Shown: positions 51,459-60,467 of the stretch, in pieces | Layout: each line of letters opens with the position of its first letter | How positions within the stretch are numbered: position 1 is the first letter of the stretch | From: Pseudoduganella dura | Lineage (GTDB): Bacteria; Pseudomonadota; Gammaproteobacteria; Burkholderiales; Burkholderiaceae_D | Length of the DNA stretch: 64,000 nt | Reading direction: 5' to 3' | Assembly (NCBI RefSeq): GCF_009727155.1 | Contig: NZ_WNWM01000002.1 | Location: 2,170,001-2,234,000 of the forward strand | Notes under the pieces: generated by a model | The model's database searches: none | Seen by the model: only the letters and a program-made list of their open reading frames with translations | Told to the model about the DNA's origin: nothing | Position numbers and translations under genes: made by a program

Positions 51459-53312
51459 ATGACCTCTCCTCTCGCATCCCAGGCGGCGCTCGCGTCGCTG
51501 GCGCTCGCCATTGCCGCGCCGGCCGCCCACGCCCAGGCCACCGCCATCGATTCGATCATCGTCACCGCCACCCGCACGCCCACGCTGGCCAGCGAAGTGA
51601 TCAGCGACACCGTCACGATCACCGCCGAACAGATCGCCAACTCCGGTGCCGGCTCGATCACCGAACTGCTGCAGCGCCAGCGCGGCCTCGAGGTCTCGCG
51701 CACGGGCGGCCCCGGCACCACGTCGAACGTGTTCATCCGCGGTGCCAACGGCAACCAGAGCGTGGTGCTGGTGGACGGCGTGCGCATCGCCTCCGCCTCG
51801 ACCGGTTCGGCCAGCTGGAACGGCATTCCGTTGTCGGCCATCGACCGCATCGAGATCGTCTACGGCCCGCTGTCCACGCTGTATGGCGCGGATGCGATCG
51901 GCGGCGTGATCCAGCTGTTCACGAAACAGGGCAAGGGCGCGCCATCGGTCACCGCATCGGTGGGCGGCGGCAGCGACCGCACGTTCGCCGCCGATGCGGC
52001 TGTCTCCGGCGGCACCGACCAGCTCAGCTACTCGTTCTCGGTTTCCAAGGAACGTTCGGACGGCTTTTCGGCAACCCGCAGCGGCAGCTTCAGCTTCGAT
52101 CCCGACGACGACGGCTACGACCGCAAGAGTGCGGCCGGCCAGGTGGTTTACCGGCTTTCCCCGGGCCATGAACTGGGCGCGATGTTCCTGTACACCGACA
52201 CCGAGTCGGATTACGACAGCAATGACTTCGCCGCCTACAACACGCAAAAGCTGAGCAACGTGGGCGTCTATGCGCGCAACCAGATCCTGCCGTTCTGGAC
52301 GATGCTGGTGCAGGCCTCGCAGGCGCGCGACAAGTCCGGCTCGTTCTACGGCGCCGGCCCGTTCGGCTTCAGCCAGATCGACACCACGACCAGCACCCTG
52401 ACGTGGCAAAACGATTTCCGCATCGGCGCCGACAACCTGCAGGTGCTGTACGAACACCGCAAGGAAGAGGTCGACGGCTCCACGACGGCATTGAACCGCA
52501 AGCGCCACACCAATGCGATCGCCGCCAGCTACAGCGTCAAGCGCGGCGCGCACCTTGCCAACATCGGCGTGCGCCACGACGACAATTCCGAGTATGGCTC
52601 GAAGACCACCGGCTCGGTGGGCTATGGCTACCGCTTCAACAGTGCATTGCGCGCCGAAGCCAGCTTCGGCACCAGCTTCCGTGCACCGTCGTACAACGAA
52701 CTGTATTACCCGAGCTACGGCAACCCGGCGAACCGTCCTGAAAAAGGCCGCAATGCCGAAGGGGGGATTCATTACGACGACGGCACCACGCAGCTGGGCG
52801 CCGTGTACTACCACAACAAGCTGTCCGACCTGCTGCTGAGCACCAGCCCGTGTCCATTCCCGAACACGCCGGAAGTGACCTACAGCTTCGGCTGCGCCTA
52901 CAACGTCAACAAGGCGCTGCTCGAAGGCCTGTCGCTGTCGGCCGAGCGCAAGATGGGCAACCTGCTGCTGACGGCGAACGCCGACTTCCAGGACCCGAAG
53001 GACGAGACCACCGGCAAGCGCCTGCAGCGCCGCGCCAAGCGTCACGCCAACTTCATCGCCGAGTACGACCTGGGCGCGGTAAAGACTGGCGCCGAGCTGC
53101 AGCTGTCGTCCGACCGCTTCGACGACGCGGGCAACCGCAACCGCCTGGCGGGCTATGGCCTGGTGAACCTGTATGCCACTTATCGCTTCAGCGGCGACTG
53201 GTCGGCACTGGTACGCTGGAATAACGTGGGCGACAGGAACTACGAACTGGCACGCTACTACCAGACCGGCGGCTCGAACGTGTTCGCCGCCCTTCGCTAC
53301 GGCTTCAAATAA
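51459..53312 (+). CDS. btuB: TonB-dependent vitamin B12 receptor BtuB
   Basis: Outer-membrane receptor of 617 residues. It has a signal peptide (about 1-26), a TonB box-like SIIVTATR near 32-39, a plug domain (TSNVFIRGANGNQSVVLVDG, YGADAIGGVI) and a 22-strand-type barrel ending in aromatic LRYGFK. The ATG at 51459 is chosen because it opens the signal peptide and lies after the riboswitch; no strong SD. Confidence 0.92.
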   Translation: MTSPLASQAALASLALAIAAPAAHAQATAIDSIIVTATRTPTLASEVISDTVTITAEQIANSGAGSITELLQRQRGLEVSRTGGPGTTSNVFIRGANGNQSVVLVDGVRIASASTGSASWNGIPLSAIDRIEIVYGPLSTLYGADAIGGVIQLFTKQGKGAPSVTASVGGGSDRTFAADAAVSGGTDQLSYSFSVSKERSDGFSATRSGSFSFDPDDDGYDRKSAAGQVVYRLSPGHELGAMFLYTDTESDYDSNDFAAYNTQKLSNVGVYARNQILPFWTMLVQASQARDKSGSFYGAGPFGFSQIDTTTSTLTWQNDFRIGADNLQVLYEHRKEEVDGSTTALNRKRHTNAIAASYSVKRGAHLANIGVRHDDNSEYGSKTTGSVGYGYRFNSALRAEASFGTSFRAPSYNELYYPSYGNPANRPEKGRNAEGGIHYDDGTTQLGAVYYHNKLSDLLLSTSPCPFPNTPEVTYSFGCAYNVNKALLEGLSLSAERKMGNLLLTANADFQDPKDETTGKRLQRRAKRHANFIAEYDLGAVKTGAELQLSSDRFDDAGNRNRLAGYGLVNLYATYRFSGDWSALVRWNNVGDRNYELARYYQTGGSNVFAALRYGFK

Positions 53313-53320
53313 GCAGTGCC

Positions 53321-53352
53321 GGGTTGCCTGGTGCCGCCGCGCCGGGCAACCC
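53321..53352 (+). other. Hairpin between btuB and btuC
   Basis: GGGTTGCC (53321-53328) and GGCAACCC (53345-53352) with a 16-base GC-rich loop. No T run follows. It probably lowers btuC expression relative to btuB or protects the btuB mRNA end. Confidence 0.5.
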
Positions 53353-53368
53353 ATCATCAAGGCAGAGC

Positions 53369-54391
53369 ATGCACCCAATTTCCGCCCACCTGCGTTACCG
53401 CACCGGCATTGTCACCGCCGCTTTGCTGCTGGCGTCGATCGCCAGCCTGCTGTTCGCGGGCGCCACGGGCTCCGTCGCCATTCCGCTCGCCGAGCTGCCC
53501 GGCGCGCTGCATGAACTGCTGCACGGCCGCGCCGATTCGCTCGCGGCCACCCTGCTCGACCTGCGCGCCACCCGCGCGCTGACCGCCTTCGTGACCGGCG
53601 CCACGCTGTCGCTGGCCGGCGTCATGATGCAGACGCTGCTGCGCAACCCCCTCGCCGACCCCTACGTGCTCGGCATTTCCGCCGGTTCGGCCGTCGGTGC
53701 GCTGTTCGCCATGATGATGATGTGCGCCGCCTGGATGGTCGACCTGTCCGCCTTCATCGGCGCGGTGGCCGTCTCCATGCTGTTATATCTGCTGGCGCGG
53801 CGCGACATGCGCGGCGGCAGCGCGGCCGAAGGCGGTACGGCACTGCTGCTGTTGACCGGCACCATCCTGTCCGCCGCATGCTCGGCCCTGATTTCGCTGA
53901 TGCTGTCGATCGCGCCGGACGGCCGGCTGCGCACGATGGTGTTCTGGATGATCGGGGACCTGGGCGGCGCGCCGCTGCGCTGGCTGCCGTGGATCGTGCT
54001 GGCCGCCGGCCTGGCGTTCGCCCTGCGCACCGCGCGCTCGATGAACGTGCTGGCCCTGCACGCCGAGGCGGCCAGCACGCTGGGCATCCGCGTCGGCGCG
54101 CTGCGAAAGGGCCTGTTCTTCTGTTCCGGCCTGCTGACGGCGAGCGCCGTCACCACTGCCGGCAGCATCGGCTTCGTCGGCCTGATCGTGCCGCATGCGG
54201 TCCGCTTCGCGTTCGGGCCGGATCACCGCCTGCTGATCCCGGCCGCCACGCTGGCCGGTGGCGCCTACCTGGTGCTGGCCGATACGCTGGCGCGCACCGT
54301 GATCGCGCCGCAGCAGTTGCCGGTGGGCGTCGTCACGGCGCTGATCGGCACACCCGTTTTCCTGTATCAGCTGCACCGGCTGCGCAAATGA
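53369..54391 (+). CDS. btuC: Cobalamin ABC transporter permease BtuC
   Basis: A 340-residue FecCD-family permease with about ten membrane segments. It shows LRATRALTAFVTGATLSLAGVMMQ, NPLADPYVLGISAGSAVGA and GSIGFVGLIVPHAVR. AAGGCAGAGC before ATG 53369 supports the start. Its stop overlaps btuD (ATGA). Confidence 0.93.
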   Translation: MHPISAHLRYRTGIVTAALLLASIASLLFAGATGSVAIPLAELPGALHELLHGRADSLAATLLDLRATRALTAFVTGATLSLAGVMMQTLLRNPLADPYVLGISAGSAVGALFAMMMMCAAWMVDLSAFIGAVAVSMLLYLLARRDMRGGSAAEGGTALLLLTGTILSAACSALISLMLSIAPDGRLRTMVFWMIGDLGGAPLRWLPWIVLAAGLAFALRTARSMNVLALHAEAASTLGIRVGALRKGLFFCSGLLTASAVTTAGSIGFVGLIVPHAVRFAFGPDHRLLIPAATLAGGAYLVLADTLARTVIAPQQLPVGVVTALIGTPVFLYQLHRLRK

Positions 54392-55182
54392 CGATCGCCA
54401 CCGCAAACATGATCGCCACGGAACGATTGCGCCTGACGGCCGGCGGCCGCGTGCTGGCCGAACACCTCGACTGGCAGGTCGGCGACGGCGAATGCTGGAG
54501 CGTGATCGGCCGCAACGGCGCCGGCAAGAGCACGCTGCTGCGCACGCTGGCCGGCCTGCGCGAACCGGACGGCGGCCGCGTGTTGCTGCATGGCCGCGCG
54601 CTCGGCGACTGGCCGCTCGAAGCGCTGGCGCGCGAACGCGCCTTCCTGGCGCAGTCGCGCAGCGACGCTTTTGCCTATTCGGTGCTGGAAACCGTGCTGT
54701 CCGCCCGCCACCCGTACCATGGCAAGCGCTACTGGGAAGACAGCGACGATCACACGATCGCGCTGCGCATGCTCGCTGCGATGGAGGTCGACGACCTCGC
54801 CTCGCGCGACGTGCGCACGCTCTCCGGCGGCGAGCGCCAGCGCGTGGCCATCGCCGCGCTGCTGGCACAGGACACCCCGCTGCTGCTGCTCGACGAGCCG
54901 GCCAACGCGCTCGACCTGGCCCACCAGGTCAGCGTGATGGGCCTGCTGGCGAAACTGTGCCGCGAACAGCGCAAGACCATCGTGATGATCGGCCACGACC
55001 TGAACCTGGCTCACAGCATTTCCACGCACGCGCTGTTGCTGATGGGCGACGGCCGCTGGCTGGCCGGCGCGCGCGACGACGTGATGCAGGCCGGCATCCT
55101 GTCCGATTACCTGCACCATCCGATCGAAACGGTGCGCCACGGCGCGCGCACGATCTTCATTCCCACAGAGGCTACCGCATGA
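54388..55182 (+). CDS. btuD: Cobalamin ABC transporter ATP-binding protein BtuD
   Basis: A 264-residue ATPase with Walker A GRNGAGKST (41-49), signature LSGGERQR, Walker B LLLLDEPAN and switch His in IGHDLN. Drives corrinoid import with BtuC and BtuF. Overlaps btuC and cobO by four bases. Confidence 0.93.
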   Translation: MTIATANMIATERLRLTAGGRVLAEHLDWQVGDGECWSVIGRNGAGKSTLLRTLAGLREPDGGRVLLHGRALGDWPLEALARERAFLAQSRSDAFAYSVLETVLSARHPYHGKRYWEDSDDHTIALRMLAAMEVDDLASRDVRTLSGGERQRVAIAALLAQDTPLLLLDEPANALDLAHQVSVMGLLAKLCREQRKTIVMIGHDLNLAHSISTHALLLMGDGRWLAGARDDVMQAGILSDYLHHPIETVRHGARTIFIPTEATA

Positions 55183-55799
55183 CCACTCCCGACGATACCG
55201 CGGCACTGAACGAGCGCCACCGCGCGCGGATGGAACGCAAGAAGGCGATCATCGATGCGAAGATCGCCGCCGCCGACAAGCAGATCGGCATCATCATCGT
55301 CAACACCGGCAACGGCAAGGGCAAGAGCTCGAGCGGCTTCGGCATGGCGATCCGCGCGCTGGGCCACGGCATGAGGGTCGGCATCGTGCAGTTCATCAAG
55401 GGTGCGATGGCCACCGGGGAGGAACAGTTCCTGCGCCGCTTTCCCGACGAGGTCGGCTTCCACGCGATGGGCGAAGGCTACACGTGGGAAACACAGAACC
55501 GCGAGCGCGACGTCGCCAAGGCCGCCGAAGCATGGGAACAGGCCAAGCGCTTCCTTGCCGACCCGGCAATCGGCATGGTGGTGCTCGATGAACTGAATAT
55601 CGCGCTGAAGTACCGCTACCTGGACGTCGACACGGTGATCGCCGACCTGCTGGAGCGCCCGGCCATGCAGCACGTGGTCATCACCGGCCGCGGCGCGCCG
55701 CCCGAGCTGATCGAGATCGCCGATACCGTCACCGAGATGAACGTGGTCAAGCACGCGTTCAAGGCCGGTATCGCGGCGCAGGCCGGAACGGAGTGGTGA
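55179..55799 (+). CDS. cobO: Cob(I)yrinic acid a,c-diamide adenosyltransferase (CobO/BtuR)
   Basis: Adds the 5'-deoxyadenosyl upper ligand. The 206-residue CobA/CobO/BtuR-type protein has the P-loop GNGKGKSSS (44-52), VQFIKG and VVLDELNIALK. Overlaps btuD (ATGA) and the next gene by one base (TGATG). Confidence 0.94.
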   Translation: MTTPDDTAALNERHRARMERKKAIIDAKIAAADKQIGIIIVNTGNGKGKSSSGFGMAIRALGHGMRVGIVQFIKGAMATGEEQFLRRFPDEVGFHAMGEGYTWETQNRERDVAKAAEAWEQAKRFLADPAIGMVVLDELNIALKYRYLDVDTVIADLLERPAMQHVVITGRGAPPELIEIADTVTEMNVVKHAFKAGIAAQAGTEW

Positions 55800-57100
55800 T
55801 GGGCACCCGCGCGGTATTGATCGCCGCCGTCGCGTCCGGCCAGGGCAAGACCACCGTGACCGCGGCACTGGCCCGCAAGCTGGTGCGTGCCGGCCGCCGC
55901 GTGCGCGTGTTCAAGTGCGGCCCCGATTTCATCGATCCGATGGTGCTCGGCCGCGCCAGCGGCGCCCCGGTCGAATCGCTGGACCTGTGGATGGTGGGCC
56001 GCGAACGCTGCCAGCGGCTGTTGGCCCAGGCGGCGCTGGAGGCGGACGATATCCTGATCGAAGGCGTGATGGGCCTGTACGACGGCACGCCTTCCGCGGC
56101 CGACCTGGCGCGCGAGTTCGGCGTGCCCGTGCTGGCGGTGATCGACGCGGGCGCGATGGCGCAAACCGCCGGTGCGCTGGTGCACGGCCTGCGCGACTAC
56201 GGGCCGGTGACGATGGCCGGCGTGATCGCCAACCGCGTCGGCAGCGCCGGCCACGCCTTGATGGTGAAGACATCCCTGCGCGACATCCCGCTGCTTGCCA
56301 CCTTGCCGAAGCAGGGCCGCTCGCTGCCGGAACGCCACCTGGGCCTGGTGCTGCCGGACGAAGTGGACGAAGTGGACGACATTCTCGACGAGCTGGCCGA
56401 CCAGCTGGCGTTCGACGAAGCGGCCTGGAATGCGCTGCCGCAGGTAGCGTTCGACGCCCCTGCCCCGGAGACGCCCCTTGTGGCCACGCTGGCCGGCAAG
56501 ACCGTGGCGATCGCGCGCGATGCCGCGTTCGTGTTCGTCTATGCCGCCAACCTGGAAGTGATGCGCCGCCTCGGCGCCGATATCGTGTACTTCTCGCCGC
56601 TGGCGGACGAGCCCGTGCCGCCGCAGGCCGATGCCGTCTACCTGCCCGGCGGCTACCCGGAGCTGCATGCGCCGCGCCTGGCCGAAGCGGCCACGTGGCG
56701 CGCGTCGATCCGGGCCGCCCATGCCGGCGGCATGCCGATCCTGGCCGAATGCGGCGGCATGATGGCGCTGGCCGAATCGCTCGACGACGGCGCGGTGGAT
56801 GCCGCTAACCCGTGGCCGATGGCCGGCCTGCTGCCGGGCCGCGTGGTCGTGCAGAAGCGCCTGGCCGGCCTCGGGCCGCAGGCGATGCCGACTCCGCAGG
56901 GAACGCTGCGCGGCCACACCTTCCATTATTCAAGGCTTGAAACGCAGGCGCCGGTGCTGGAATACACCAGCAAGAACCCCTCTGGCACGCAGGGCGAAGC
57001 CGTGTACCGGATCGGATCGCTGACGGCGTCCTATTTCCACGGTTACTTCCCGTCGAACCCGGAAGCGGCGGCGGCGATGCTGTCGAGGAAGACGCCGTGA
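55799..57100 (+). CDS. cobB: Cobyrinate a,c-diamide synthase (CobB/CbiA)
   Basis: Glutamine-dependent amidation of side chains a and c. The 433 residues contain an N-terminal dethiobiotin-synthetase-like P-loop (ASGQGKTT) and C-terminal GATase I domain with LPGGYPELHA and the nucleophile region AECGGMMAL. ATG 55799 overlaps the cobO stop. A GTG-GTG pair just upstream is an alternative start. Implies cobyrinic acid, not only cobinamide, is a substrate here. Confidence 0.93.
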   Translation: MGTRAVLIAAVASGQGKTTVTAALARKLVRAGRRVRVFKCGPDFIDPMVLGRASGAPVESLDLWMVGRERCQRLLAQAALEADDILIEGVMGLYDGTPSAADLAREFGVPVLAVIDAGAMAQTAGALVHGLRDYGPVTMAGVIANRVGSAGHALMVKTSLRDIPLLATLPKQGRSLPERHLGLVLPDEVDEVDDILDELADQLAFDEAAWNALPQVAFDAPAPETPLVATLAGKTVAIARDAAFVFVYAANLEVMRRLGADIVYFSPLADEPVPPQADAVYLPGGYPELHAPRLAEAATWRASIRAAHAGGMPILAECGGMMALAESLDDGAVDAANPWPMAGLLPGRVVVQKRLAGLGPQAMPTPQGTLRGHTFHYSRLETQAPVLEYTSKNPSGTQGEAVYRIGSLTASYFHGYFPSNPEAAAAMLSRKTP

Positions 57101-57654
57101 GCCGCACGCTGGTACTGGGCGGCGCACGGTCGGGCAAGAGCGCCCATGCCGAACGGCTGGCCGCGCAATCGGGCAAGGGCGTGGTGTACGTGGCCACGGC
57201 CGGCGCCGGCGATGCCGAGATGGCGCAGCGCATCGCCACGCATCGCGCCGGCCGGCCGGCGGAATGGATCACGGTCGAGGAACCGCTGGCGCTGGCGGCG
57301 GTGCTGGACCAATGGCGCGCGCCGCACCGGCTGGTGCTGGTCGACTGCCTGACACTGTGGCTCAGCAACCTGCTGTTCGCGGACGGTATCGAGTACCCGG
57401 ACGTGGGCGAGATCGCGTTGCCGCGGCGTTTCCACGACGAGCGTGCCGCGCTGCTGGCGCAACTGGCCCGCGACGAAGGCGATGTGGTGTTCGTGTCGAA
57501 CGAAGTGGGCATGGGCATCGTACCGTTCGGCGCCGTCACGCGCGCCTTCGCGGATGAAGCGGGCCGGCTCAACCAGGCAGTGGCTGCCGCATGCGACAGC
57601 GTCGTGTTCGTCGCGGCCGGCCTGCCGCTGGTGCTGAAGGGCGGCTCATGCTGA
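57097..57654 (+). CDS. cobU: Adenosylcobinamide kinase / guanylyltransferase CobU
   Basis: Activates adenosylcobinamide with GTP. The 185 residues begin at GTG 57097 and carry the P-loop GGARSGKS (8-15), VDCLTLWLSNLL and FVSNEVGMGIVP. GTGA overlap with cobB and seven-base overlap with cbiB. Confidence 0.94.
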   Translation: MSRTLVLGGARSGKSAHAERLAAQSGKGVVYVATAGAGDAEMAQRIATHRAGRPAEWITVEEPLALAAVLDQWRAPHRLVLVDCLTLWLSNLLFADGIEYPDVGEIALPRRFHDERAALLAQLARDEGDVVFVSNEVGMGIVPFGAVTRAFADEAGRLNQAVAAACDSVVFVAAGLPLVLKGGSC

Positions 57655-58607
57655 GCGGCCTGTCGTGGCCGGCCGTGGCGGTGCTGCTGGCGGCCGGGGT
57701 GCTGCTCGACCTGCTGCTTGGCGAAGCGCGGCGCTATCACCCGCTCGTCGGCTTCGGCAACCTGGCCGGCGCCATCGAACGCCGCATGAACAAGGGTGGC
57801 ATGCGTATCGGTCGCGGTGCGCTCGGCTGGGGGCTGGCCGTGCTGCCGCTTACCGCGGCTGCCGTCTGGTTGTGCGGCCTGGCCGGCGCCGTCGCCCATG
57901 GGCTGCTGCTGTACTTCTGCATCGGCCTGCGCAGCCTGCGCGACCACAACCTGCCGATCGCCGCGGCGCTGCGCGGCGGCGACCTTGCTGCGGCGCGCGA
58001 ACTGACAGGCCGCATCGTCAGCCGCGATACCTTCGACGCCAGCGAAGCCGACCTGGCCAAGGCCAGCGCCGAATCCCTGCTGGAGAACGGCAACGACGCC
58101 GTGTTCGGCACGCTGTTCTGGTTCGCCGTGGCCGGCGGCCCCGGCGCGTTGCTGTTCCGCCTTGCCAACACGCTCGATGCGATGTGGGGTTACCGCAATC
58201 AACGGTTCCTGTTGTTCGGCCGCGTGGCCGCCCGCGTCGACGATGCGTTGAATTACGTGCCGGCGCGGCTGACCGCGCTGTCCTATGTGCTGCTGGCGCC
58301 CGGCGCGGCGGGCAAGCGCACCGCGTGGCGCTGCTGGCGCGAGCAGGCACCCGCATGGAGCAGCCCGAACGCCGGGCCGGTGATGGCCAGCGGCGCCGGC
58401 GCACTGGGCCTGTCGCTCGGCGGCGCCGCGCGCTATGACGGCGAGATCGAACAGCGGCCGCCGCTGGGCCGCGGCGCACCTGCCGCCGCCGGCGACATCG
58501 AACGCGCTTGGCGCCTGGTGTGGCATGCCACGCTGCTCTGGCTCATGCTGGCGGCGGTATCGGCGGTATCGGCGGTGATGACGGGAGCAGGAGTGCGGCA
58601 TGCCTGA
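57648..58607 (+). CDS. cbiB: Adenosylcobinamide-phosphate synthase CbiB/CobD-type
   Basis: Membrane enzyme attaching the aminopropanol arm. The 319 residues show LLLGEARRYHPLVGFG, LRSLRDHN, SRDTFDASEADLAKASAESLLENGND and NTLDAMWGYRN, all family hallmarks. It overlaps cobU and the next gene by eight bases. Confidence 0.94.
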   Translation: MLSGLSWPAVAVLLAAGVLLDLLLGEARRYHPLVGFGNLAGAIERRMNKGGMRIGRGALGWGLAVLPLTAAAVWLCGLAGAVAHGLLLYFCIGLRSLRDHNLPIAAALRGGDLAAARELTGRIVSRDTFDASEADLAKASAESLLENGNDAVFGTLFWFAVAGGPGALLFRLANTLDAMWGYRNQRFLLFGRVAARVDDALNYVPARLTALSYVLLAPGAAGKRTAWRCWREQAPAWSSPNAGPVMASGAGALGLSLGGAARYDGEIEQRPPLGRGAPAAAGDIERAWRLVWHATLLWLMLAAVSAVSAVMTGAGVRHA

Positions 58608-59586
58608 ACACGGCGGCAACCTGCGCGACGCGCAACGGCTGTATTGCCGCACGGACTGGCTGGACCTGTCCGCCGGCCTGAACCCGCACTGGTACCCGGT
58701 GCCGGAGCTGCCGGGCAATGCGTGGCACCGGCTGCCGGAGCCGGACCTGGAACTGGCGGCGGCGGCTTGCCGCTACTATGGCGCGCCGCGCATGCTGGCG
58801 GTGGCGGGAACGCAGGCGGCGATCCAGGCGCTGCCGCGGCTGCGAGCGTCGTCGCGCATCGCCGTGTCCATGCCTTCGTACGCCGAGCATGCCCATCACT
58901 GGTCGCGCCATGGCCACAGTGCCCGGCTGGTGCCGTACGCCGGGCTGGCAAGCGCGGTCGACGGCAGCGATGTGGTGGTCGTCTGCAATCCGAACAACCC
59001 CACAGGCGCCATGGTGCCGCGTGATGAGCTGCTGCGGTGGGCCGATGCCCTGGCGGCACGGGGCGGCTGGCTGGTCGTCGACGAAGCGTTCGCGGACACC
59101 GACAACACGCACAGCGTGGCGGACCGGGCCGACCGGCCGGGCCTCATCGTGCTGCGCTCGGTCGGCAAGTTCTTCGGACTGGCCGGCGTGCGGCTCGGCT
59201 TTGTCGCGGCCCATGCGTCCCTGCTGGCCGCACTGGAAGAAGAACTGGGACCCTGGCAGGTCAGCGGCCCGGCGCAACTGATCGGCAAGGCCGCGCTGCT
59301 GGACGAGGCCTGGCAGCGCCGGACCCGCATCGTGTTGCGTGCCGGGGGCGAACGACTGGAAGCACTGCTCGCGGCGCACGGCATTGCGTCCTCCGGCACG
59401 AACCTGTTCCGTTGGTGGCCGGCGCGCATGCCCGAAGCGTTTCACGAACACATGGCGCGGCGCGGCATCTGGGTGCGGCTGTTCCGCGAGGGGCCGCGCG
59501 GCATCCGCATCGGCCTGCCGCCGGACGAAACAGCATGGACGCGCCTCGCTGGCGCGCTGAAAGAATGGAACAAGGAACAACGATGA
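58600..59586 (+). CDS. cobD: L-threonine-O-3-phosphate decarboxylase (CobD)
   Basis: PLP enzyme giving aminopropanol phosphate for the nucleotide loop. The 328-residue fold-I protein has the opening HGGNLRDA, VVCNPNNPTG, VVDEAFADT and PLP-Lys in SVGKFFGLAGVRLGF. In the cobalamin cluster this identifies it over a histidinol-phosphate aminotransferase. Confidence 0.92.
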   Translation: MPEHGGNLRDAQRLYCRTDWLDLSAGLNPHWYPVPELPGNAWHRLPEPDLELAAAACRYYGAPRMLAVAGTQAAIQALPRLRASSRIAVSMPSYAEHAHHWSRHGHSARLVPYAGLASAVDGSDVVVVCNPNNPTGAMVPRDELLRWADALAARGGWLVVDEAFADTDNTHSVADRADRPGLIVLRSVGKFFGLAGVRLGFVAAHASLLAALEEELGPWQVSGPAQLIGKAALLDEAWQRRTRIVLRAGGERLEALLAAHGIASSGTNLFRWWPARMPEAFHEHMARRGIWVRLFREGPRGIRIGLPPDETAWTRLAGALKEWNKEQR

Positions 59587-60464
59587 AGAAACTGCTACTG
59601 CTTCCCGCCCTGCCGGGCCTGCTCATGGCACTGGCTGCGCATGCCGCCGTTTCCGTGCGTGACGACGACGGCAAGAGGGTCACCCTGGCCAAGCCGGCGG
59701 AGCGCGTGATCTCGATGGCGCCGCACGTCACGGAATTGCTGTTCACCGCCGGCGCGGGCGGCAAGATCGTCGGCGCCGTCGACTACAGCGATTACCCGGA
59801 AGCGGCGAAGGCGATTCCCCGTGTGGGCAGCAACCGCGAAGTGGACCTGGAGCGCGTGCTGGCACTGAAGCCGGACCTGATCGTGGTGTGGCGCCACGGC
59901 AGCTCAGAGCGCCAGATCGACATGCTGCGCAAGCTCGGCATCCCGTTGTTCCACAGCGAACCGGCCAGTCTCGATGCGATTCCCGCCAATGTGATCGCAA
60001 TGGGCAAGCTGGCCGGTACCGAGCCGGCGGCGGAGGCAGCGGCGGAGGCGCTGCGCAAGCGCCTGGCGACGGTGCGCACGCACTATGCGGGACGCCCGGT
60101 GGTGCGCGTGTTCTACCAGGTATGGGACAAGCCGCTTTACACGCTGAACGGCGCGCACATCGTCAGCGATGCGCTGCGCCTGTGCGGCGGCGAGAACATC
60201 TTCGCATCGCAGAAGGTCACCGCACCGGTGGTCGGCATCGAAGCGGTGTTGAAGGAAAACCCGGAAGCCGTGTTCAGCACGGCGGAAAAGGAACAGGGCG
60301 GTGCCGGCATGTGGCGGCAGTACCCCAACCTGCTGGCCACGAGGAACGACAACCTGTTCACGATCGACGGCCACCTGGTCAATCGCGCCGGACCGCGCAT
60401 GATCGAGGGCACCGAATCGCTGTGCGAAAAACTGGAAGTCGCCCGCCAGCACCGGAAACGCTGA
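59583..60464 (+). CDS. btuF: Cobalamin-binding periplasmic protein BtuF
   Basis: Periplasmic binding protein of the BtuCDF transporter; 293 residues with signal peptide (about 1-21) and a TroA-like fold with RVISMAPHVTELLFTAGAG and GSNREVDLERVLALKPDLIV. Four-base overlap with cobD; three bases before cobQ. Confidence 0.92.
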   Translation: MKKLLLLPALPGLLMALAAHAAVSVRDDDGKRVTLAKPAERVISMAPHVTELLFTAGAGGKIVGAVDYSDYPEAAKAIPRVGSNREVDLERVLALKPDLIVVWRHGSSERQIDMLRKLGIPLFHSEPASLDAIPANVIAMGKLAGTEPAAEAAAEALRKRLATVRTHYAGRPVVRVFYQVWDKPLYTLNGAHIVSDALRLCGGENIFASQKVTAPVVGIEAVLKENPEAVFSTAEKEQGGAGMWRQYPNLLATRNDNLFTIDGHLVNRAGPRMIEGTESLCEKLEVARQHRKR

Positions 60465-60467
60465 CCC

